Below are positions 60,713 through 64,000 of a stretch of DNA of 64,000 bases, piece by piece; the first letter of the stretch is position 1, and every line of letters begins with the position of its first letter. The notes beneath the pieces were generated by a model. The model worked only from the letters and a program-made list of their open reading frames with translations, did not search any database and had not been told where the DNA came from. This DNA is from Nocardioides salarius (GTDB lineage: Bacteria > Actinomycetota > Actinomycetes > Propionibacteriales > Nocardioidaceae), in the NCBI RefSeq assembly GCF_016907435.1, contig NZ_JAFBBZ010000001.1:4216001-4280000 (forward strand), read 5' to 3'. Position numbers and translations under genes: made by a program.

Positions 60713-62299
60713 GTGGCACGCCAGGCCAAGAAGGCTCAGCCCAAGTCGCTCGAACAGCGGCTCTGGGATGCGGCTGACGCCCTCCGCGGCAACCAGGAGC
60801 CGTCGGAGTACAAGCACGTCGTGCTCGGCCTGGTCTTCCTCAAGTACATCTCTGACCGGTTCGAGGCCAGGCGTAAGGACATCGAGGCAGCGCTCGCTGA
60901 TCCGAACTCACCGGACTACATCCCCAACGAAGCCCGCCGCCAGACCTTCCTCGAGGACCGCGACGAGTACCGCTCGCACAACATCTTCTGGGTACCGACC
61001 GACGCGCGCTGGGAGTCCATCCAGGCCCAGGCCAAGCTGCCGGAGATCGGCCAGGTCATCGACACAGCGATGGACCTGATCGAGAAGGAGAACCCCTCGA
61101 TCCGGGGTGTGCTGCCCCGCAACTACGGCCGAGAAGGGCTCGACAAAGGACGACTCGGTCAGCTCGTCGACCTCATCGGCTCGATCGGCTTCACCGAGTC
61201 CGACGACCACGGATCCGACGACGTGCTCGGCCGCGTCTACGAGTACTTCCTCGGGCAGTTCGCCGGCAAGGAGACCGGCAAGGACGCCGGCGCGTTCTAC
61301 ACGCCTCGATCCGTGGTCAAGACGCTCGTTGAGATGCTCGAGCCCTTTCACGGCCGGGTCTACGACCCCGCGTGCGGCTCGGGCGGCATGTTCGTGCAGT
61401 CTGCCGAGTTCGTGAAGGCCCACGGTGGTAAGCGCACCGACATTTCCGTCTATGGCCAGGAGTTCACCGACACCACCTGGAAGCTCGCCAAAATGAACCT
61501 CGCCCTCCGCGGCATCGAGGCTGATCTTGGCGACCGTTCAGCTGACTCCTTCACACAGGATCTGCACCCGGACCTGCGCGCGGACTTCGTGATTGCCAAC
61601 CCGCCGTTCAACGTCAGCAACTGGTGGGACGCCAAGCTCCAGGACGACCCGCGCTGGAAGCACGGAACGCCGCCATCGAGCAACGCGAACTTCGCGTGGG
61701 TCCAGCACTTCATCCACCACCTCTCGCCGAAGGGCACCGCGGGGTTCGTTCTTGCTAACGGATCGCTGGCCTCAACGTCAGGCGGCGAAGGCGAAATCCG
61801 CCGAAGCCTGATCGAGTGTGACTTGGTTGACTGCATCGTCGCCATGCCCGACAAGCTCTTCTTCAACACGGGTATCCCCGTGACACTCTGGTTCGTTTCG
61901 AAGGAGCGCGACGGGAACGGTCACCGGAGGCGGACGGGCGAAGTGCTATTCATCGATGCGCGAAAGCTTGGCAAGATGGAGACGCGTCGACTTCGCGTGC
62001 TCGACGATGCTGATATCGCCAAGATCTCCGACACGTATCACGCCTGGCGCAATCACGACGGGGGATACGCGGACCTTGCCGGCTTCGCGAAGGCCGCTTC
62101 GCTGGAGGAGATTGCGGCACGCAACTTCGTGCTCACGCCTGGTCAATATGTCGGTGTCGAGGAGGCTCTGCTCGACGATGAGCCGATTGACGATAAGGTG
62201 AACCGCCTCGTCGGCGAGTTGAAGGACGTCCTCGCAGAGGGCGAACTTCTGGAGGCTGAGATCTGGAAGAACCTTCGGGAGCTTGGCTATGACGTCTAA
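60713..62299 (+). CDS. hsdM: Type I restriction-modification DNA methyltransferase subunit
   Basis: A 528-residue HsdM. N-terminal helical domain (SLEQRLWDAADALRGNQEPS; LGLVFLKYISDRFE), AdoMet motif I in YDPACGSGGMFVQS and motif IV NPPF in DFVIANPPFNVSNWW, an adenine N6 methylase signature. It methylates host DNA with HsdS and forms the core of the restriction complex. The GTG at 60713 begins the conserved protein. The 260 bases to the divergent Mrr gene hold the promoters. Confidence 0.93.
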   Translation: MARQAKKAQPKSLEQRLWDAADALRGNQEPSEYKHVVLGLVFLKYISDRFEARRKDIEAALADPNSPDYIPNEARRQTFLEDRDEYRSHNIFWVPTDARWESIQAQAKLPEIGQVIDTAMDLIEKENPSIRGVLPRNYGREGLDKGRLGQLVDLIGSIGFTESDDHGSDDVLGRVYEYFLGQFAGKETGKDAGAFYTPRSVVKTLVEMLEPFHGRVYDPACGSGGMFVQSAEFVKAHGGKRTDISVYGQEFTDTTWKLAKMNLALRGIEADLGDRSADSFTQDLHPDLRADFVIANPPFNVSNWWDAKLQDDPRWKHGTPPSSNANFAWVQHFIHHLSPKGTAGFVLANGSLASTSGGEGEIRRSLIECDLVDCIVAMPDKLFFNTGIPVTLWFVSKERDGNGHRRRTGEVLFIDARKLGKMETRRLRVLDDADIAKISDTYHAWRNHDGGYADLAGFAKAASLEEIAARNFVLTPGQYVGVEEALLDDEPIDDKVNRLVGELKDVLAEGELLEAEIWKNLRELGYDV

Positions 62300-63509
62300 G
62301 GGCCCCATCTCGAACGTGGCCGGCTGGCCCGAGGTATCGATCTCGGACATCGCCACCAAGGTCGGCTCCGGAGCTACGCCGCGTGGCGGAGCTGAGACCT
62401 ACCTCCCCGAACGCGTCGAGTACGCGCTGGTCCGTAGTCAGAATGTTCTCGATCGCAGGTTCGATCCTGATGGGCTGGCTTACATCAGCAATGAGCAGGC
62501 GCAAGTATTGCGCGGAGTGTTTCTTCAACCCAAGGATGTCCTTCTCAACATCACCGGCGACGGTGACACGTTTGGGCGCTCCTGCATGGTCCCGGATTCG
62601 GTGCTCCCGGCCTGTGTGAACCAGCATGTCTCGATCGTCCGGGTTGATCCGGCAAAGGCCGATCCCGACTACGTTCTCGCATACCTGACGCACCCAGCGG
62701 TGAAGCCGTACATCGCCTCCTTCAACTCCGGTGGTTCCCGCCGCGCAGTCACGAAGGGGCACATCGAGTCATTCCGCTTGCCGCTGCCGCCGCTGGAGTC
62801 GCAGCAGGTGATTGGTCGCGTGCTTGCGGCTCTCGATGCGAAGATGGAGACCAACGCACGGCTCGTGCAGGTCGTGCCTGATCTCATCCGTGCCCGTGTG
62901 CTGTCTGCGCTGGCATCCGAGCCGGTGCTTATCTCTGTCGCCAAGCTCGCCAAGTTCGTGAACGGCGGTGCCTATACGAAGGGTGCGACGGGAACGGGGC
63001 GAATGGTCGTCCGCATCGCCGACCTGAACTCGGGGCCGGGAAGCTCGACCGTCTACAACGACATCGAGGTGCCCGACGACAAGACCGCCCGGCCGGGGGA
63101 CATCCTTATGTCCTGGTCCGGCTCTCTGGGCGTCTATCGGTGGGTGCTAGATGAAGCCATCGTCAACCAGCACATCTTCAAAGTGCTGCCGACCGACTTT
63201 CCGGCGTGGCTCGTCTTCGACCGCCTTGACGCCGTCATTCACATCTTCCAATCCGTGGCGAAGGACAAGGCCACCACGATGGGACACATCCAACGGGGCC
63301 ACCTCGAATCGACCGAGGTCGAGGTTCCGAACCCCGGCCAGCTCGCGATCCTTGGCGACGAACTTGGCCCGCTCTGGCGGCGGCTGCTTGTAGCTGAGCA
63401 GGAGAACCGACGGCTTACCCGGCTGCGCGACGCGCTTCTTCCCGCGCTCCTTTCCGGACAGATCCGGGTCGGCGTCTCCGAGCACCAGGTCAGCGAGGCG
63501 ATCGCGTGA
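62289..63509 (+). CDS. hsdS: Type I restriction-modification specificity subunit
   Basis: A 406-residue HsdS with two target-recognition halves, each followed by a conserved helix: ...LPLPPLESQQVIGRVLAALD with AKMETNARL in the middle and a C-terminal LGPLWRRLLVAEQENRRLTR. It determines which bipartite site is methylated and cut. ATG 62289 overlaps hsdM by 11 bases; a TTG at 62283 is also possible. Its stop overlaps hsdR (GTGA). Confidence 0.9.
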   Translation: MTSKGPISNVAGWPEVSISDIATKVGSGATPRGGAETYLPERVEYALVRSQNVLDRRFDPDGLAYISNEQAQVLRGVFLQPKDVLLNITGDGDTFGRSCMVPDSVLPACVNQHVSIVRVDPAKADPDYVLAYLTHPAVKPYIASFNSGGSRRAVTKGHIESFRLPLPPLESQQVIGRVLAALDAKMETNARLVQVVPDLIRARVLSALASEPVLISVAKLAKFVNGGAYTKGATGTGRMVVRIADLNSGPGSSTVYNDIEVPDDKTARPGDILMSWSGSLGVYRWVLDEAIVNQHIFKVLPTDFPAWLVFDRLDAVIHIFQSVAKDKATTMGHIQRGHLESTEVEVPNPGQLAILGDELGPLWRRLLVAEQENRRLTRLRDALLPALLSGQIRVGVSEHQVSEAIA

Positions 63510-64000
63510 GCGCCTTCAACGAGTCCGTCATCGAGGACGCAGCGCTCGACTACCTCCGCGAGTTGGGCTATGCCACCGACTTCGGCCCCAACATCGCCCC
63601 GGACGGCGAGCGCCCCGAGCGCGCATCGTTCCAGCAGATCTATCTCTATGACCGGCTGCGCGACGCCGGGCACCGACTGAACCCTGACCACCGGGACCTC
63701 GTCGACGAGGCGATCAAGCGGCTGGAGCGCGCCGAGTCGCAGAACGCGGTCGCAGAGAACGCCCGCGTCCACAAGCTGCTCATCCACGGCGTGCCGGTAG
63801 AGCACCGCGACGCTGGTGGGGCCGTACGCACGGTGCAGGTCCGGCTCATCGACTTCGACAACCCGGACAACAACGACTGGCTGGCGGTCAACCAGTTCAC
63901 GATCGTCGAGAAGAAGAACCGTCGGCCCGACGTGCTGGTCTTCATCAACGGCATCCCGCTCGGCCTGCTCGAGCTGAAGAACCCCGCCGCTGAACACGCC
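63506..64000 (+). CDS. hsdR: Type I restriction endonuclease subunit, N-terminal part (cut by window edge)
   Basis: The first 165 codons of HsdR: NESVIEDAALDYLRELGYAT, then FDNPDNNDWLAVNQFTIVEK and RRPDVLVFINGIPLGLLELK, the PD-(D/E)XK nuclease core (D...E-x-K). The SF2 translocase domain lies beyond the right edge. GTG 63506 overlaps the hsdS stop, so M, S and R form one operon. Confidence 0.9.
   Translation, partial: MSAFNESVIEDAALDYLRELGYATDFGPNIAPDGERPERASFQQIYLYDRLRDAGHRLNPDHRDLVDEAIKRLERAESQNAVAENARVHKLLIHGVPVEHRDAGGAVRTVQVRLIDFDNPDNNDWLAVNQFTIVEKKNRRPDVLVFINGIPLGLLELKNPAAEHA

Overview
The window reads as GC-rich actinobacterial DNA: dense genes, many GTG starts, ATGA/GTGA gene overlaps, and a conjugation set typical of actinobacterial integrative elements (SCO6880-type protein, VirB4-like ATPase, TrbL-like membrane protein, MobF relaxase). 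I would guess a Nocardioides-like host, but that is inference. Most of the window looks like one large integrative/conjugative element (ICE) with nested cargo, joined on the left to a polysaccharide operon. I found no rRNA, tRNA or CRISPR array.

Layout. (1) 1-4085, minus strand: an overlapping operon for a UDP-sugar dehydrogenase, an HPr-kinase-like P-loop protein, a glycosyltransferase and a GHMP-kinase-like protein that runs off the left edge. (2) 4126-18573, minus strand: the transfer/replication operon. It is transcribed from a small prim-pol primase, through a ParB-like protein, an M23 peptidase, two pilin-sized membrane proteins, TrbL-like and SCO6880-type proteins, to the VirB4-like ATPase. 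Two plus-strand inserts sit inside it: a DUF3024 gene and a SUKH-immunity/HNH-nuclease pair. (3) 18887-38089: accessory genes, mostly nucleases and defence-like proteins. They include GIY-YIG and DUF4268 proteins, an ImmA/IrrE-like plus PIN pair, an ArsR/MFS operon, a SIR2 protein, a Ser/Thr kinase, a PLD protein and a GHKL-ATPase/nuclease fusion. (4) 38398-49257, minus strand: a full Tad/Flp pilus locus (CpaB, CpaE/TadZ, TadA, TadB, TadC, Flp pilin, three TadE/G-like proteins, a LysM protein). A 1,176-residue MobF relaxase is divergent from it. (5) 53592-64000: a large Mrr-NACHT defence gene broken by two insertion sequences, then a type I restriction-modification operon cut by the right edge.

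Mobile elements explain most of the broken genes. Two nearly identical IS3-family copies (9291-10816 and 22759-24284, 1526 bp each, four differences) interrupt the trbL-like gene and the ImmA/IrrE-like gene. Each has a 3-bp target duplication, and excision on paper restores the reading frame in both. An IS21-family element (54983-57258, duplication GGATA) and an IS481-family element (59002-60130, duplication ACTAGG) split the Mrr-NACHT gene. Joining its three pieces gives a continuous protein of about 1,145 residues. An IS256-family element (30640-32093) with a doubly frameshifted transposase follows the SIR2 gene.

How it works together, as inference: relaxase, Tad-like pilus, T4SS ATPase, membrane channel and wall hydrolase would form the transfer machinery, with prim-pol and ParB-like proteins for maintenance. 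The cargo is weighted to anti-phage functions, several of which IS insertions have silenced. No VirD4/TraG-type coupling protein is visible.
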